From positions 62,001-126,000 of the forward strand of contig NZ_VOIR01000016.1 of the NCBI RefSeq assembly GCF_007923295.1: a DNA stretch of 64,000 nucleotides. The letters are read 5' to 3'. The DNA comes from Agrococcus sediminis. GTDB lineage: Bacteria; Actinomycetota; Actinomycetes; Actinomycetales; Microbacteriaceae. The position numbers were made by a program, and so were the translations under genes. Of this stretch, positions 35,497-46,105 are shown in pieces. Positions within the stretch are counted from its first letter, which is position 1. Each line of letters starts with the position of its first letter. The notes under the pieces were generated by a model. It saw only the letters and a list, made by a program, of their open reading frames with translations. It was not told where the DNA came from and ran no database searches.

Positions 35497-36086
35497 CAGC
35501 GGTCGTCGGGGTCGAGCGGCTGCGTGGCGTCAGGGTCGTCCTCGCGCGCGGCCGCCTTCGGCTCGTCGGTGCGTCGCACGCCGTCGAGGCCGATGTTGGC
35601 GAGCACGAGCAGCACCACGCCGATCATCGACGACACGATGAAGATGTCGGCGATGTTGAAGATCGCCGGGAAGCCCCAGACCTGGATGAAGTCGATGACG
35701 TGGCCGACGAAGAAGCCGGGCTCGCGCGTCAGCCGATCGGTGAGGTTGCCGACCGTGCCGCCGAGCAGGCCGCCGAACGCGGCCGCCCACAGGGGCGAGC
35801 GGATGCGACGCAGCTGGGTGGCGATGAACACCACCACGACGCCGGCGAGGATCGTGAAGATCCAGGTGGAGCCGGCCGCGAGCGAGAACGCCGCACCGGG
35901 GTTGCGCACGAAGTGCCACTGGAGCAGCTCGCCGAGCACGGCGCGGCGCTCCCCCTCGGCCATCTCGGCGATGACCCACTCCTTCGAGAGGAAGTCGGCC
36001 ACCCAGACGACGACTGCGGTCCCGAGCACGAGGCCCAGCATCCGCCAGGCCGTCGTGCTCCGGACCGCAGTCGAGTCGTCTGCCAC
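35496..36086 (-). CDS. lspA: Signal peptidase II (prolipoprotein peptidase)
   Basis: Cleaves lipoprotein signal peptides after lipid attachment; clients in this window include CtaC and the DUF4352-like lipoprotein. The 196-residue membrane protein has four helices, the conserved [20 protein letters not shown] with the first catalytic aspartate and [11 protein letters not shown] with the second. A charged C-terminal tail (about 170-196) is longer than in Escherichia coli. GTG at 36086; divIVA ends 11 bp upstream. Confidence 0.95.
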   Translation of the reverse strand: MADDSTAVRSTTAWRMLGLVLGTAVVVWVADFLSKEWVIAEMAEGERRAVLGELLQWHFVRNPGAAFSLAAGSTWIFTILAGVVVVFIATQLRRIRSPLWAAAFGGLLGGTVGNLTDRLTREPGFFVGHVIDFIQVWGFPAIFNIADIFIVSSMIGVVLLVLANIGLDGVRRTDEPKAAAREDDPDATQPLDPDDR

Positions 36087-36097
36087 AGAGTGCGCGA

Positions 36098-36823
36098 TCA
36101 GCTGCCGCTCTGGCCGCCGAAGGCGAGCGAGGACGAGCGGTCGAGGTCGCGCAGCTGGCTCTCGATGTAGCCGCGCAGCTTCAGGCGGTAGTCGCGCTCG
36201 AAGCTCTTGAGCTCGTCGATCTTCTGCTCGAGGGCAGCCTTCTGCTCGTCGAGCTTCTTCTTCTCGTCGTCGAACTCCTGGTTGAGCACCGCCTTGCGCT
36301 GCTCGGCGTCGTCCTCGATCTGCTGCGCGGTGGCCTCGGCGGCGGCGATCAGCTCGTCGCGGCGGGCCTCGCCCGCGGCGACGTGCTCGTCGTGGACGCG
36401 CTGCGCGAGCGCCAGCAGGCCATCGGCGTTCGAGACGGCGGGCGCGGCGCCCTCGGGCTGCGGCTCCGCGGCCTGCGGCTCGGTGACCACGTCGTCCTGC
36501 GGCACCTCGGCGACGGGGGCCGGCTCGGCCTCGCGCTCGGCGAGCTGCTCCTTGAGGCGCTCGTTCTCGACGCGGAGCTGCTCGAGCTCGGCGGCGTCGG
36601 GGTGCTCGACGGCCTCGGCGGGCGCAGCGGCGGGCGCGGCGACGGCGCCGCCCTGCTTCAGCTGCTCGTTCTCGGCGCGGAGGGCGTCGTTCTCCTCGGT
36701 GAGTCGACGAAGCTCGGTGACCACCTCGTCGAGGAAGTCGTCGACCTCATCCTGGTCGTAGCCGTCGCGGAAGCGCGTCGTCTCGAAGCGCTTGTGGACG
36801 ACGTCGTCAGGAGTCAGTGCCAT
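36098..36823 (-). CDS. divIVA: DivIVA/Wag31 polar growth scaffold
   Basis: Coiled-coil protein that gathers at negatively curved membrane and directs polar growth and septum placement. The 241-residue protein starts with the membrane-binding segment MALTPDDVVHKRFETTRFRD, then a first coiled coil (about 30-55), an Ala/Glu/Pro-rich linker (about 58-130) and a long second coiled coil (about 135-225). GYDQDEVDDFLDEVV is the family signature. A 113-bp leader with two -10-like hexamers separates it from yggT, so it probably has its own promoter. Confidence 0.95.
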   Translation of the reverse strand: MALTPDDVVHKRFETTRFRDGYDQDEVDDFLDEVVTELRRLTEENDALRAENEQLKQGGAVAAPAAAPAEAVEHPDAAELEQLRVENERLKEQLAEREAEPAPVAEVPQDDVVTEPQAAEPQPEGAAPAVSNADGLLALAQRVHDEHVAAGEARRDELIAAAEATAQQIEDDAEQRKAVLNQEFDDEKKKLDEQKAALEQKIDELKSFERDYRLKLRGYIESQLRDLDRSSSLAFGGQSGS

Positions 36824-36848
36824 GTCGTGCCTTTCTTCGTCGGCTGCC

Positions 36849-36864
36849 GCGCCCGATCGGGCGC
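36849..36864. repeat. 16-bp perfect palindrome in the divIVA leader
   Basis: GCGCCCGATCGGGCGC lies 26 bases before the divIVA start codon. TACAGT (36883-36878) and TAGGAT (36913-36908) on the minus strand are candidate -10 elements upstream, so the palindrome would be in the 5' leader RNA or act as an operator. Confidence 0.5.
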
Positions 36865-36936
36865 GCAGCGCAGATTCACTGTACCCGTCGCGGACGGCGT
36901 GCTGACGATCCTAGCCCGCCGCGCCCGCGCGGCACC

Positions 36937-37245
36937 TCAGGCGCTGAGCGCCCGGAAGGGGCCGACCACGGTCATGAGCAGGATGAGCCCGAGGAGCAGC
37001 ACGAGCATCGCGAGGTCGAGCATCGCGCCGCCGACGCGCACCGGCTTCACGAACCGGCGCACCCAGCGCAGCGGCGGGTCGGTCACCCGCAGGATCCACA
37101 CCGACAGCACGAGCCAGAAGCCGGAGGGCTTCCAGTCGCGCCGGAGCTGCCGCACGAAGTCGAGGATGATCCGCGCCCAGAAGACGTAGAACGCGAGCAG
37201 CGCTGCGGTGTGGACGATCCAGGCGAGGATCGAGACGATCGGCAC
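36937..37245 (-). CDS. YggT-family membrane protein
   Basis: A 102-residue protein with two long hydrophobic helices (about 2-25 and 72-97) separated by a loop with DPPLRWVRRFVKPVRVGG, the YggT signature. The family lies with sepF in dcw-linked operons of Gram-positive bacteria and is thought to help cell division or membrane organisation; its exact role is not known. GTG at 37245, 14 bp after the sepF stop codon. Confidence 0.88.
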   Translation of the reverse strand: MPIVSILAWIVHTAALLAFYVFWARIILDFVRQLRRDWKPSGFWLVLSVWILRVTDPPLRWVRRFVKPVRVGGAMLDLAMLVLLLGLILLMTVVGPFRALSA

Positions 37246-37259
37246 TGAGCTGACGGGGC

Positions 37260-37730
37260 TCAGTGCGCGAAGACGGCGGAGTCCGCGTCCTCGTCGACCG
37301 AGCGGCCGCCGGAGACGGCGATGTGCTCGGGCGTCAGCAGGTAGACCTTGGTCGTCACGCGCTCGATGCGGCCCTCGAGGCCCTGCGTGAGGCCCGCCGA
37401 GAAGTCGATCAGCCGGCGCGCGTCGCCGTCGGTCATCTGCGACAGGTTGATGATCACCGGCGTGCCGTCGCGGAACGCCTCGGCGATGGCCTTGGCGTCC
37501 TTGTACTGGCGCGGGTGCACCGTGAGGATCTCGCTCATGTCGCTCACCTTCTGCGCTGCGCGGAGCTTCGTGACGGGAGCGCGGCGCGGCTCCTCGACGC
37601 GCTCGCGCGGCTGGTGCGTGTGTGCACGGTCGTGCTCCTCGGTCCGCTCGATCGGGCGGACCTCCTGGGTCAGCTCGTCCTCCTCGGCGAAGCCGAAGTA
37701 GATCGCCGCCTTCTTCAGTGCGTTGCTCAT
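37260..37730 (-). CDS. sepF: SepF, membrane anchor for FtsZ
   Basis: Tethers FtsZ filaments to the membrane; the main such anchor in actinobacteria, which lack FtsA. The 156-residue protein opens with an amphipathic helix ([20 protein letters not shown]), then a charged linker, then the folded SepF domain (about 68-150, [18 protein letters not shown] and [13 protein letters not shown]). It partners the FtsZ C-terminal peptide encoded two genes upstream. ATG at 37730 with GAGGAGGAT upstream. Confidence 0.95.
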   Translation of the reverse strand: MSNALKKAAIYFGFAEEDELTQEVRPIERTEEHDRAHTHQPRERVEEPRRAPVTKLRAAQKVSDMSEILTVHPRQYKDAKAIAEAFRDGTPVIINLSQMTDGDARRLIDFSAGLTQGLEGRIERVTTKVYLLTPEHIAVSGGRSVDEDADSAVFAH

Positions 37731-37757
37731 GGGATCCTCCTCGTGGCCTGGTTCACG

Positions 37758-38432
37758 CTATCCGCCGAGCGGGCGGTTTCCCGTGATTGCGGTGCCGATC
37801 CGCAGGTGTGTCGCGCCGTGCTCGAGCGCCTCGCGCCAGTCGCCGCTCATGCCCGCCGAGATCCAGTCGGCTGCGGGGTCGACGGCGCGCACGCGCTCGG
37901 CGAGGCGGGCGAGCCGCTCGAACGCGGCAGCGGGCTCCTCGCCGAGCGGCGCGACCGCCATCACGCCCCGCAGCCGCAGCGCCGACGACGCGGCGACGCG
38001 CTCGGCGAGCGCGTCAAGGCCGTCGGGGGCGACGCCCCCGCGGGCGGGGTCGCCGGAGAGGTTGACCTGCACGAGCGCGTCGCGCACGGGGCGCTCGTCG
38101 CCGGGCTCGCCGCCCTCGAGCGCCTCCACGAGCTCGGGCGCGTCGATCGAGTGCAGCACGTCGGCGTAGCGGGCGACCTGCCGCGCCTTGTTGCGCTGCA
38201 GCTGGCCCACGAAGTGCCAGGTGAGGTCGAGGTCGGCGAGCGCCGCCGCCTTGTCGCGCGACTCGGGGTGCCGGCTCTCGCCGAAGTCGCGCTGCCCCGC
38301 CGCCGCGAGCTCGCGCACGAGCGAGGCCGGATGCCGCTTCGTGACGACGATCAGCGTGACGCCGCGCGCCCGGCGCGCCCCCTCGAGCTGCTCGAGGAAG
38401 GCGGCCAGGCGCGCGGCGGGGGCGTCTGCCAT
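37758..38432 (-). CDS. YggS-family PLP-binding homeostasis protein
   Basis: A 224-residue alanine-racemase-like barrel that binds pyridoxal phosphate and buffers it rather than catalysing a known reaction. The PLP lysine is in LIVVTKRHP (about residue 32); GESRHPESRDK, HFVGQLQRNKAR, and SAGMSGDWREALEHGATHLRIGTAI complete the family pattern. It stands between ftsZ and sepF, the standard actinobacterial order. ATG at 38432, 5 bp after the ftsZ stop. Confidence 0.93.
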   Translation of the reverse strand: MADAPAARLAAFLEQLEGARRARGVTLIVVTKRHPASLVRELAAAGQRDFGESRHPESRDKAAALADLDLTWHFVGQLQRNKARQVARYADVLHSIDAPELVEALEGGEPGDERPVRDALVQVNLSGDPARGGVAPDGLDALAERVAASSALRLRGVMAVAPLGEEPAAAFERLARLAERVRAVDPAADWISAGMSGDWREALEHGATHLRIGTAITGNRPLGG

Positions 38433-38437
38433 GCGTG

Positions 38438-39607
38438 TCAGCGCAGGAAGTCGGGGAGGAACTCGTCCTCCTCCTCGTCCACCTGGGTCAGCGGCTGGAC
38501 GGGGCCGGTGAGGTGGTCGGCGACCGGGGGCGCCGGGACGGGGCGGCGCTCGGGCGCCTCGTGGGCGTCGGACGCCGGGGCGCTCGGCGTCGACTGCCGC
38601 AGGCCCATCTCGGTGCGCGACGCCGTGCGGATCACGGAGTCGTCGACCTTGGCGATCGGGCCGGTGCCGTCGAAGCCCGCGGCGATGACCGTCACGCGCA
38701 CCTCGTCGCCGAGCGTGTCGTCGATGACCGTGCCGAAGATGATGTTCGCCTCGGGGTGCACCGCCTCCTGCACGAGCTTGGCGGCGTCGTAGGTCTCGTG
38801 GATGCCGAGGTTGCTGCCGGCCTGGATCGACAGCAGCACGCCGTGCGCGCCGTCGATCTTCGCCTCGAGCAGCGGGCTCGCGACGGCGAGCTCGGCGGCC
38901 TTGATCGCGCGGTCCGCGCCGCGCGACGAGCCGATGCCCATGAGCGCGGAGCCCGCGCCCTGCATGACCGACTTCACGTCGGCGAAGTCGACGTTGATGA
39001 GGCCCGGCGTGGTGATGAGGTCGGTGATGCCCTGGACGCCGGCGAGCAGCACCTGGTCGGCGGTCTCGAACGCCTCGACCATCGAGATGCCCATGTCGGA
39101 GATCTCGAGCAGCCGGTCGTTCGGCACGACGATGAGCGTGTCGACCTCGTTCTTGAGCGCCTCGACGCCCGTCTCGGCCTGCGCCTGGCGTCGGCGGCCC
39201 TCGAACGAGAACGGCTTCGTCACGACGCCGACGGTGAGCGCGCCGAGGCTCTTGGCGATGCGCGCCACCACGGGCGCGCCGCCCGTGCCGGTGCCGCCGC
39301 CCTCGCCCGCGGTGACGAAGACCATGTCGGCGCCCGCGAGCGCCTCCTCGATCTCCTCCGCGTGGTCCTCGGCGGCGCGGCGGCCGACCTCGGGGTCGGC
39401 GCCTGCGCCGAGGCCCTTGGTGAGCTCGCGGCCGACGTCGAGCTTGACGTCGGCGTCGCTGAGCAGCAGCGCCTGCGCGTCGGTGTTGATGGCGATGAAC
39501 TCGACGCCTCGCAGGCCGAGGTCGATCATGCGGTTCACGGCGTTCACGCCGCCGCCGCCCACGCCGACCACCTTGATGACGGCGAGGTAGTTGTTGTTGG
39601 AAGTCAC
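38438..39607 (-). CDS. ftsZ: Cell division GTPase FtsZ
   Basis: Tubulin relative forming the Z ring. The 389-residue protein has the GTP signature [10 protein letters not shown] at residues 101-110, the T7 loop [11 protein letters not shown] with the catalytic aspartates, and a C-terminal linker ending in DEFLPDFLR, the peptide bound by SepF. GTG at 39607. It is preceded by an unusually AT-rich leader with an imperfect inverted repeat, so a separate promoter in addition to dcw readthrough is likely. Confidence 0.97.
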   Translation of the reverse strand: MTSNNNYLAVIKVVGVGGGGVNAVNRMIDLGLRGVEFIAINTDAQALLLSDADVKLDVGRELTKGLGAGADPEVGRRAAEDHAEEIEEALAGADMVFVTAGEGGGTGTGGAPVVARIAKSLGALTVGVVTKPFSFEGRRRQAQAETGVEALKNEVDTLIVVPNDRLLEISDMGISMVEAFETADQVLLAGVQGITDLITTPGLINVDFADVKSVMQGAGSALMGIGSSRGADRAIKAAELAVASPLLEAKIDGAHGVLLSIQAGSNLGIHETYDAAKLVQEAVHPEANIIFGTVIDDTLGDEVRVTVIAAGFDGTGPIAKVDDSVIRTASRTEMGLRQSTPSAPASDAHEAPERRPVPAPPVADHLTGPVQPLTQVDEEEDEFLPDFLR

Positions 39608-39626
39608 GGTTCCGGCCCCTCGATCG

Positions 39627-39650
39627 AACTCTCAACCTCTAGTTGAAGTT
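39627..39650 (-). promoter_or_regulatory. AT-rich inverted repeat in the ftsZ upstream region
   Basis: On the minus strand AACTTCAAC and GTTGAGAGTT flank TAGAG, an imperfect inverted repeat about 20-43 bases before the GTG. TAAACT just upstream is a possible -10. It stands out in composition against more than 70% GC around it. Confidence 0.45.
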
Positions 39651-39774
39651 TAGAGAATTCCTCACTTCATGCTGACGAGTTCGACGGTACGTCCGCGGGG
39701 GTGCGCGGGTCGGGAGCGACTCGGTGTGTCGTCGGCGGATCCGCCAAGAAAAGGATTCGTCAGGTTCGCGGGGG

Positions 39775-40911
39775 TCAGGAGCCGCGCACGACGGAGTGCT
39801 CGGGGGCGCGCACGTCGAGCACGACCGCGACCGCCGGATCCTGCGTCGCGAGCAGCGCCGCGACCACGTCGGCCTTCAGCCGGCTCTCGTCGGCGCCGCC
39901 CCACAGCACGGTCTGGCCGCTCGTGAGCGAGAGGCGGATGTCCGACTCGGTCGGGGCGCTGATGGTCGCCGTCGCCTCGAGCACCGACGTCGGCACGGCG
40001 ACGAGCATGGCCGCGATCGCCTCGAACTCGGCGCTGCCGAGCTCGACGCCGTCGAGCCGCGGCAGCATCGCGGTCGACTCGTCGACCGGCCCGAGCGCGA
40101 CGCCCGCGGCGTCGATGACGGCCTCCCCCGATGCGGTGGGCACGATGGCCACCGGGCGCCGCTCGACGACGTGCACGATCACGGTCGACGGCGGCACGAC
40201 ATCCACCCGGAACGACTCGATCTGCGGGATCGTCGAGAGCCGCTGCGCGACGCCCTCCTCGGTGACGGTGGCGATGGGCTCCCCCATCGCGTCGCCGAGG
40301 GCCTCCTGCACGACCGCGGCGTCGAGCCGCTCGACGCCCTGCACACGCACCTCGCGCACCGCCATGAGCGGCGACCAGACGAGCCCGACGAGCAGCAGCA
40401 GCGCGAGCGCGAGCCCGCCGCCGGTGAGGAGCGCCGCGCGCACCTGCCGTCGCCGGGCGGCGGTGAAGCGCCGCACCTCGGCGCGCTCCCGGCGCACGCG
40501 GGCGCGCTTGGCCTCCTTGGCCTCGCGGCGCGTCTCGCGCGCCTCCTCGCGGTCGAGGCGGCGCTGCTCGCGCAGCGCCTCGCGCCAGGCGCGGTCGACG
40601 CGCTGGGCGAGCGAGCCGCGCTCCTCGTCGGGGAGGGGCGCGGGCTCCGGCCCGTCCGTCGCCGGCGTCGGGTCGGCGCCGTCGTCGAGGTCGGCGTAGG
40701 CGCTCAGCGCCCAGCGCCTCGGCTCGCGCTCCGGCTCCGGCTCCCGCTCGGCCGAGCGGCGAGGGGTCGCGGCCGCCTCGTGCGCCGCGATGGCGCGGAG
40801 CGCGGCGTCGCGGCGACGGCGCAGCGCCTCGAGGCTCGAGCCTCCGGCCGCGTCGGCGGCCGCCTCGACCGGCTCGTCCGTGCGGCGGTCGAAGCCGTCG
40901 GGCCGCCTCAC
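39775..40911 (-). CDS. ftsQ: Cell division protein FtsQ
   Basis: Single-pass divisome protein. The 378-residue protein is long: residues 1-205 are a charged, Ala/Arg/Glu-rich cytoplasmic region, followed by one membrane helix ([13 protein letters not shown]), then the POTRA domain ([21 protein letters not shown]) and the FtsQ domain. GTG at 40911 overlaps the murC stop by four bases (GTGA). It is the last dcw gene before ftsZ, with 167 bp between them. Confidence 0.9.
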   Translation of the reverse strand: MRRPDGFDRRTDEPVEAAADAAGGSSLEALRRRRDAALRAIAAHEAAATPRRSAEREPEPEREPRRWALSAYADLDDGADPTPATDGPEPAPLPDEERGSLAQRVDRAWREALREQRRLDREEARETRREAKEAKRARVRRERAEVRRFTAARRRQVRAALLTGGGLALALLLLVGLVWSPLMAVREVRVQGVERLDAAVVQEALGDAMGEPIATVTEEGVAQRLSTIPQIESFRVDVVPPSTVIVHVVERRPVAIVPTASGEAVIDAAGVALGPVDESTAMLPRLDGVELGSAEFEAIAAMLVAVPTSVLEATATISAPTESDIRLSLTSGQTVLWGGADESRLKADVVAALLATQDPAVAVVLDVRAPEHSVVRGS

Positions 40912-42311
40912 GACCCGTCGCCCTCCTCCAGCGCCGCGAGCACCTGCGGGATGATCCGGTAGACGTCGCCGCACGAGAGCGTGACGATGATGTCGCCCTC
41001 GCGCGCGAGCTCCGCCGCCCGCTCCGCCGCCTGCTGCCAGTCGGGCAGGTAGTCGACGTCGGCGTCGTCCTGGAAGCGCTCGGCGACGAGCGCGCCGGTG
41101 ACGCCGGGGATCGGGTCCTCGCGGGCACCGTAGACGTCGAGCACCACGGTGTGGTCGGCGACCCGCTCGTAGACGGCGGCGAAGTCGCCCGCCATGTCGC
41201 GCGTGCGGGTGTACAGGTGCGGCTGGTGGATGGCGATGATGCGGCCGTCGCCGATCACGGTGCGCGCCGCCGACAGCGCGGCGTCGACCTCGGCGGGGTG
41301 GTGCGCGTAGTCGTCGAACACGCGCACGCCGCGTCGCTCGCCGTGCAGCTCGAACCGGCGCCCGGTGCCGCGGAAGCCCGCGAGCGCGTGCGCGCCGTCG
41401 ACGGGCGCGACGCCCATCGCGACGAGGGTCGCGAGCGCCCCCACCGCGTTCACGGCGTTGTGCCTGCCGGGCACGCCCACCTCGACGTCGAAGCGCTCGC
41501 CGGCGATCTCGACGGTCGCCGCGGCGCTCGCGCCGACCCGGATGTCGACGATGCGCACGTCGGCGTCGGCGGCCTCGCCGAACGTGACGACGCGGTCATG
41601 GCGGATGCGCGCGCGCACGCGCTGCGCGCCCGGGTCGTCGGCCGAGATGACGACGGCCTCGCTCGCGCGGCTCGCGAACTCGGCGAAGGCCGCGTCGAAG
41701 GCCTCGGGGGTGCCGTAGTGGTCGAGGTGGTCGGTGTCGACGTTCGTGATGAGGGCGACGGCCACGTCGTAGAGCAGGAACGAGCCGTCCGACTCATCCG
41801 CCTCGAGCACGAACGCGTCGGAGCTGCCGTGGCCGCTCGAGGCGTCGAGGCCGGCGATGACGCCGCCGTTGACGAAGGATGCGTCGATGCCGAGGCCGTG
41901 CAGCCCGACGACGAGCATGCCCGTCGTCGTCGTCTTGCCGTGGGCGCCCGCGACGGCCACGACCCGCTTGCCGCGCGCGAGCACGTGGAGCGCCTGGGAG
42001 CGGTGCAGCACGGGCACGCCGCGCTCGCGGGCCGCGACGAGCTCGGGGTTGTCGGGCCAGAGCGCGCTCGTGACGACGACCGCGTCGACCTCGTCGGGCA
42101 GGTTGGCGGCGTCGTGGCCGATCGCGACGCGGGCGCCGCGCTCGACGAGCCGGTCGACGGCGGCGGAGCCGCTGCGGTCGGAGCCGGAGACCGCGAGCCC
42201 GGCGTCGAGCATCATGTGCGCGATGCCCGACATGCCCGAGCCGCCGATGCCGATGAAGTGCACCCGCTCGATCTGCTCGGGGATGGGCTGGGTGAGATCG
42301 GGTTCGATCAC
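40908..42311 (-). CDS. murC: UDP-N-acetylmuramate--L-alanine ligase
   Basis: Adds L-Ala to UDP-MurNAc, the first stem-peptide step. The 467-residue protein has the N-terminal Rossmann domain ([17 protein letters not shown]), the ATP loop [13 protein letters not shown] and the DYAHHPAEV motif of the C-terminal domain. GTG at 42311 has GAGGAGGAAG upstream and overlaps the murG stop by four bases. The order murG-murC-ftsQ is standard for actinobacteria. Confidence 0.97.
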   Translation of the reverse strand: MIEPDLTQPIPEQIERVHFIGIGGSGMSGIAHMMLDAGLAVSGSDRSGSAAVDRLVERGARVAIGHDAANLPDEVDAVVVTSALWPDNPELVAARERGVPVLHRSQALHVLARGKRVVAVAGAHGKTTTTGMLVVGLHGLGIDASFVNGGVIAGLDASSGHGSSDAFVLEADESDGSFLLYDVAVALITNVDTDHLDHYGTPEAFDAAFAEFASRASEAVVISADDPGAQRVRARIRHDRVVTFGEAADADVRIVDIRVGASAAATVEIAGERFDVEVGVPGRHNAVNAVGALATLVAMGVAPVDGAHALAGFRGTGRRFELHGERRGVRVFDDYAHHPAEVDAALSAARTVIGDGRIIAIHQPHLYTRTRDMAGDFAAVYERVADHTVVLDVYGAREDPIPGVTGALVAERFQDDADVDYLPDWQQAAERAAELAREGDIIVTLSCGDVYRIIPQVLAALEEGDGS

Positions 42312-43390
42312 GGCTTCCTCCTCGTGGCTGCGGCCCGCTCGATGAGGTCGCTCATGCGGTCGCTGCCGTCGGTCGCGCCGGCGCCCGCGCTGGCGGAGGC
42401 CATCTCGGCGAGCCGATCGGCGTCCTCCAGCAGCGGCACGAGCCGCGCGCGCACCCATTCTGCCGTGAACTCGCGGTCGTCGACCAGCAGCGCTCCCCCG
42501 GCCGCGACCTGGTCGGCGGCGTTCATGCCCTGCTCGCCGTTGCCGTAGGGCAGCGGCACGTACACGGCGGGGAGGCCCACGGCCATGAGCTCCGACACCG
42601 TCAGGCTGCCCGCGCGGCACACGACGAGGTCGGCGGCGGCGAGCGCGAGGTGCATGCGGTCGAGGTACTCGATCGCGACGTAGTGGGGCACGTCGGCGGG
42701 CTCGAAGTCGGTCTGCCTGCCGCCCGAGAGGTGCAGGATCTGCCAGCCGGCGGCGACGATGTCGGCGGCCGTGGCGACGATCGTGCGGTTGATGGAGCGC
42801 GCGCCCTGCGAGCCGCCGGTGACGAGGAGCGTCGGTCGCTCGGGGTCGAGGCCCAGCTCGCGCACCGCCTCGTCGCGCAGCGCGACCCGGTCGAGCCCGG
42901 TGATCTCGGGGCGCAGCGGCATGCCGACGACCTCGCCGGCGAGCGTGGTCGGCCGGTACGAGAGGCCGACGAAGGGCGTCCAGCGCGCACCGAGCACGTT
43001 GGCCATGCCGGGCTTCGCGTTCGCCTCGTGGATGGCGATCGGGATGCCCTCGAGCCGGGCCGCGCGGTAGGCGGGCGCCGCGGCGTACCCGCCGAAGCCG
43101 ACGACGACGTCGATGCGGCGCTCGCGCAGCAGCGCCCGCACCTCGCGCACCGCGCGGCGCCAGCGGGCGGGGAAGCGCAGCGCCGCGGCGTCGGGGCGGC
43201 GCGGGAACGGCAGCTTCTCGATCGTGACGAGCTCGAGGCCCGCGCGCGGCACGAGCTCGCGCTCGAGGCCCTCGCGGGTGCCGAGCACGGTCAGCTCGAC
43301 GCCGGGGTCGCGCTCGCGCAGCCGCTGCGCGGTCGCGAGCAGCGGGTTGACGTGGCCGGCGGTGCCGCCGCCGGCGAGCAGGACGCGCAC
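42308..43390 (-). CDS. murG: UDP-GlcNAc--lipid I transferase MurG
   Basis: Makes lipid II from lipid I on the inner face of the membrane. The 360-residue GT-B enzyme begins [17 protein letters not shown] (first glycine loop) and has [34 protein letters not shown] (UDP site) and [19 protein letters not shown] at 43390 lies 2 bp after the ftsW stop. Confidence 0.97.
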   Translation of the reverse strand: MRVLLAGGGTAGHVNPLLATAQRLRERDPGVELTVLGTREGLERELVPRAGLELVTIEKLPFPRRPDAAALRFPARWRRAVREVRALLRERRIDVVVGFGGYAAAPAYRAARLEGIPIAIHEANAKPGMANVLGARWTPFVGLSYRPTTLAGEVVGMPLRPEITGLDRVALRDEAVRELGLDPERPTLLVTGGSQGARSINRTIVATAADIVAAGWQILHLSGGRQTDFEPADVPHYVAIEYLDRMHLALAAADLVVCRAGSLTVSELMAVGLPAVYVPLPYGNGEQGMNAADQVAAGGALLVDDREFTAEWVRARLVPLLEDADRLAEMASASAGAGATDGSDRMSDLIERAAATRRKP

Positions 43391-43392
43391 GG

Positions 43393-44643
43393 TCAGCCCT
43401 CCGCCGGAGCCGGCGCGGGCGTCGGCGAGAGCGCGGGGCGCTCGCCCCGCACGATCGGGTTGTCGACGCGCTCGAGCGACAGCACGACGCCGACGATGAG
43501 GAGCGCGGCGATGAGCTGCGAGCCGCCCGAGGAGATGAAGGGCAGCGGCACGCCGAGCACGGGCAGGAGCCCGAGCACGACGCCGATGTTGACGATCGCC
43601 TGGCCCGTGAGCCACACCATCGCGGCGCCGGTGACGACCCGCGTCATCTGCAGGCGCGCGTGCCGCACGATGCGCAGCATCGTCCAGGACAGCAGCGCGA
43701 AGAGCGCGAGCACGACGACGGCGCCGAGCAGGCCCAGCTCCTCGCCGATGATCGCGAAGATGTAGTCGTTGTCGGCCTCGGGCAGCCACGACCACTTGGC
43801 GCGCGAGTTGCCGAGCCCGACGCCGAAGAGGCCGCCCGCCGACAGCGCCCAGGTGCCGTGGAGCTGCTGCCAGCAGCCCGAGTAGTAGTCGGCGTCGGTG
43901 CAGCCCTGCACGAACGCGGTGATGCGGCGCACGCGCGAGGGGCTCGAGAGCACGACCGGCACCGCCAGCAGCGCGAGCCCGGCGGCCGGCAGCAGCAGGT
44001 GCCACCAGCGCACGCCGGCGAACCACAGCGCGCCGAACGAGAGCATCGTCATGATCACCACGGTGCCGAGGTCGCTGCCGAGCAGCACGAGGCCGATCGA
44101 GAGGCCGGCGACCGGCCCGGCCGGAATCCACGCGTGCCAGAAGCTCGTCACGTGGCGCTGCTTGCGCGTCATGATCATCGCGAGCCACACGCACAGCGCA
44201 ACCTTGACGAACTCGGACGGCTGCAGCGAGAAGCCGCCGACGCCGATCCAGTTGCGGTTGCCGTTCGCGCCGAAGCCGAGCGGGGTGAAGACGAGCACCT
44301 GCAGCGCGATGCCGAGCATGATGCCGAGCCACGCGACGCGCTGCCACACGTGCGCGGGCATGCGCGCGGCGAGCAGCATCAGCACGATGCCGACGGCGGC
44401 GAAGGCGCCCTGCTTGGCGAAGTCGGTGAAGAACGAGCCGCCCGCCACGTAGCTCTCGACCGATGAGGACGAGAGCACCATGATCAGGCCGAACGCGACC
44501 AGGAAGAGCGTGGTGCCGAGCAGCAGCGCCGCGTTGAGGGTCGGCGCGCCGAACATCGAGCGCACGCGCACGAGCGCGCGTCGGCCCATCCTGGAGGCGG
44601 CGCCGTCAGTCGTGCGCGCGGGGGCCGCGGTCGTCGTCGCCAT
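43393..44643 (-). CDS. ftsW: FtsW, lipid II polymerase of the septum
   Basis: SEDS-family glycosyltransferase that works with the FtsI transpeptidase. The 416-residue protein has ten membrane helices; SEDS marks include [24 protein letters not shown], the [19 protein letters not shown] loop with the putative catalytic region, and [13 protein letters not shown] at 44643 lies inside the 3' end of murD, a 38-bp overlap. Confidence 0.96.
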   Translation of the reverse strand: MATTTAAPARTTDGAASRMGRRALVRVRSMFGAPTLNAALLLGTTLFLVAFGLIMVLSSSSVESYVAGGSFFTDFAKQGAFAAVGIVLMLLAARMPAHVWQRVAWLGIMLGIALQVLVFTPLGFGANGNRNWIGVGGFSLQPSEFVKVALCVWLAMIMTRKQRHVTSFWHAWIPAGPVAGLSIGLVLLGSDLGTVVIMTMLSFGALWFAGVRWWHLLLPAAGLALLAVPVVLSSPSRVRRITAFVQGCTDADYYSGCWQQLHGTWALSAGGLFGVGLGNSRAKWSWLPEADNDYIFAIIGEELGLLGAVVVLALFALLSWTMLRIVRHARLQMTRVVTGAAMVWLTGQAIVNIGVVLGLLPVLGVPLPFISSGGSQLIAALLIVGVVLSLERVDNPIVRGERPALSPTPAPAPAEG

Positions 44644-46105
44644 GGGCTCCCCTCCCCCGCACCGCCTCGGCGAAGCGGTCGCCGCGGTCTGCGTAGTCGT
44701 CGAACTGGTCCATGGATGCGGCCGCCGGCGCCAGCAGGACCGTGACGCCGGGCGCGGCGTGCGCTGCGGCCGCCTCGACGGCCAGCCGCATCACGGCTCC
44801 AGTGTCCGCCGTCGAGACCTCCACGAGCGGGATGCCCGGCGCGTGTCGCGCGAACGCCTCCCGCACCGGTGCGCGCTCGACGCCGATCGCGACGGCGGCG
44901 ACGATGCGACCCGCGTGCCGCTCGACGAGCGGCGCGACGTCGGCGCCCTTGAACAGGCCGCCCACGATCCACACGACCCGGTCGAAGGCGCTGAGCGAGC
45001 CCTCGGCCGCGTGCGGGTTGGTGGCCTTCGAGTCGTCGACCCAGCGCACCCCGTCGACCTCGGCGACGAGCTCGGTGCGGTGCCGGTCGAGGCGGAAGGA
45101 GCGGATGGCGTCCCGCACGTGGGCGGGTTCGGCGCCGAAGGCGCGCGCGAGCGCCGCCGCCGCGAGCACGTTGCGCGCCATGTGCGGCGAGCGCAGGCCG
45201 CCGGGCACGAGGTCGTCGAGCGTGCCGAGCTCGAGCGCCTGCCGGTGCCGGTCGTCGAGGAACGCGCGGTCGACGAGCACGCCGTCGACGATGCCGAGGT
45301 CGCTGCGCCCGGGCACGCCGAGGCCGAAGCCGATCGCGCGGCAGCCCTCGACGACGTCGGCCTCCTCGACCATCGCCATCGTCGCCGGGTCCTCGACGTT
45401 GTAGACGGCCGCGACCCGCGCGTTCCGGTACACCTTCGCCTTGGCCGCGCGGTACGCCTCGGCCGACCCGTGCCAGTCGAGGTGGTCGTCGTCGATGTTG
45501 AGGCACGCCGCCGAGTGCGGCCACAGGGCACCGGGCCCCTCCTCGGCGAGCCCGTGCAGCTGGAAGCTCGAGAGCTCGACGACGAGCGCGTCGAAGCCCT
45601 CGGGGTCGCGCACGGCGTCGAGCACGGGCGTGCCGATGTTGCCCACCGGCGCGACCCGGAAGCCCGCCTCGCGCAGCATGTGCGCGGTGAGCTGCGTCGT
45701 CGTGGTCTTGCCGTTCGTGCCCGTGACGAGGATCCACTCGGCCGCGCGCACCTTGTCGCGCACGCGCCAGGCGAGCTCGATGTCGCCCCACACCGGGATG
45801 CCCCGCTCGGCCGCGGCGACGAGCCACGGGTGGTCGGGGCGGAGGCCCGGCGAGGCGATCACGAGCTCGGCGTCGGCGAGCGCCTCGGGCACCTCGGCGG
45901 CCGCCGCGTCGACGATCGGCACGCCCAGGACGCCGAGGATCGTGCGGCGCTCGTCGTCGACGCGCTCGGCCACGGCGGTGACGGATGCGCCGAGCTCGGC
46001 GAGCGTGTCGACGGCGGCGAAGCCGGTGACGCCGAGGCCGAGCACCGCGACGCGCAGGCCCGACCAGTCGCTGCGCCAGGAGGTGAGGGAGTCGAGGTCG
46101 CGCAT
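44606..46105 (-). CDS. murD: UDP-MurNAc-L-Ala--D-Glu ligase
   Basis: Adds D-Glu to the stem peptide. The 499-residue protein has a Rossmann-like N-domain (VLGLGVTGFAAVDTLAE), the ATP loop VTGTNGKTTTTQL, NIDDDHLDWHG and WVDDSKATNPHA. The C-terminal tail after DRFAEAVRG (about 480-499) is Arg/Asp-rich and overlaps ftsW by 38 bp. ATG at 46105 overlaps the mraY stop by one base. Confidence 0.96.
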   Translation of the reverse strand: MRDLDSLTSWRSDWSGLRVAVLGLGVTGFAAVDTLAELGASVTAVAERVDDERRTILGVLGVPIVDAAAAEVPEALADAELVIASPGLRPDHPWLVAAAERGIPVWGDIELAWRVRDKVRAAEWILVTGTNGKTTTTQLTAHMLREAGFRVAPVGNIGTPVLDAVRDPEGFDALVVELSSFQLHGLAEEGPGALWPHSAACLNIDDDHLDWHGSAEAYRAAKAKVYRNARVAAVYNVEDPATMAMVEEADVVEGCRAIGFGLGVPGRSDLGIVDGVLVDRAFLDDRHRQALELGTLDDLVPGGLRSPHMARNVLAAAALARAFGAEPAHVRDAIRSFRLDRHRTELVAEVDGVRWVDDSKATNPHAAEGSLSAFDRVVWIVGGLFKGADVAPLVERHAGRIVAAVAIGVERAPVREAFARHAPGIPLVEVSTADTGAVMRLAVEAAAAHAAPGVTVLLAPAAASMDQFDDYADRGDRFAEAVRGRGAHGDDDRGPRAHD

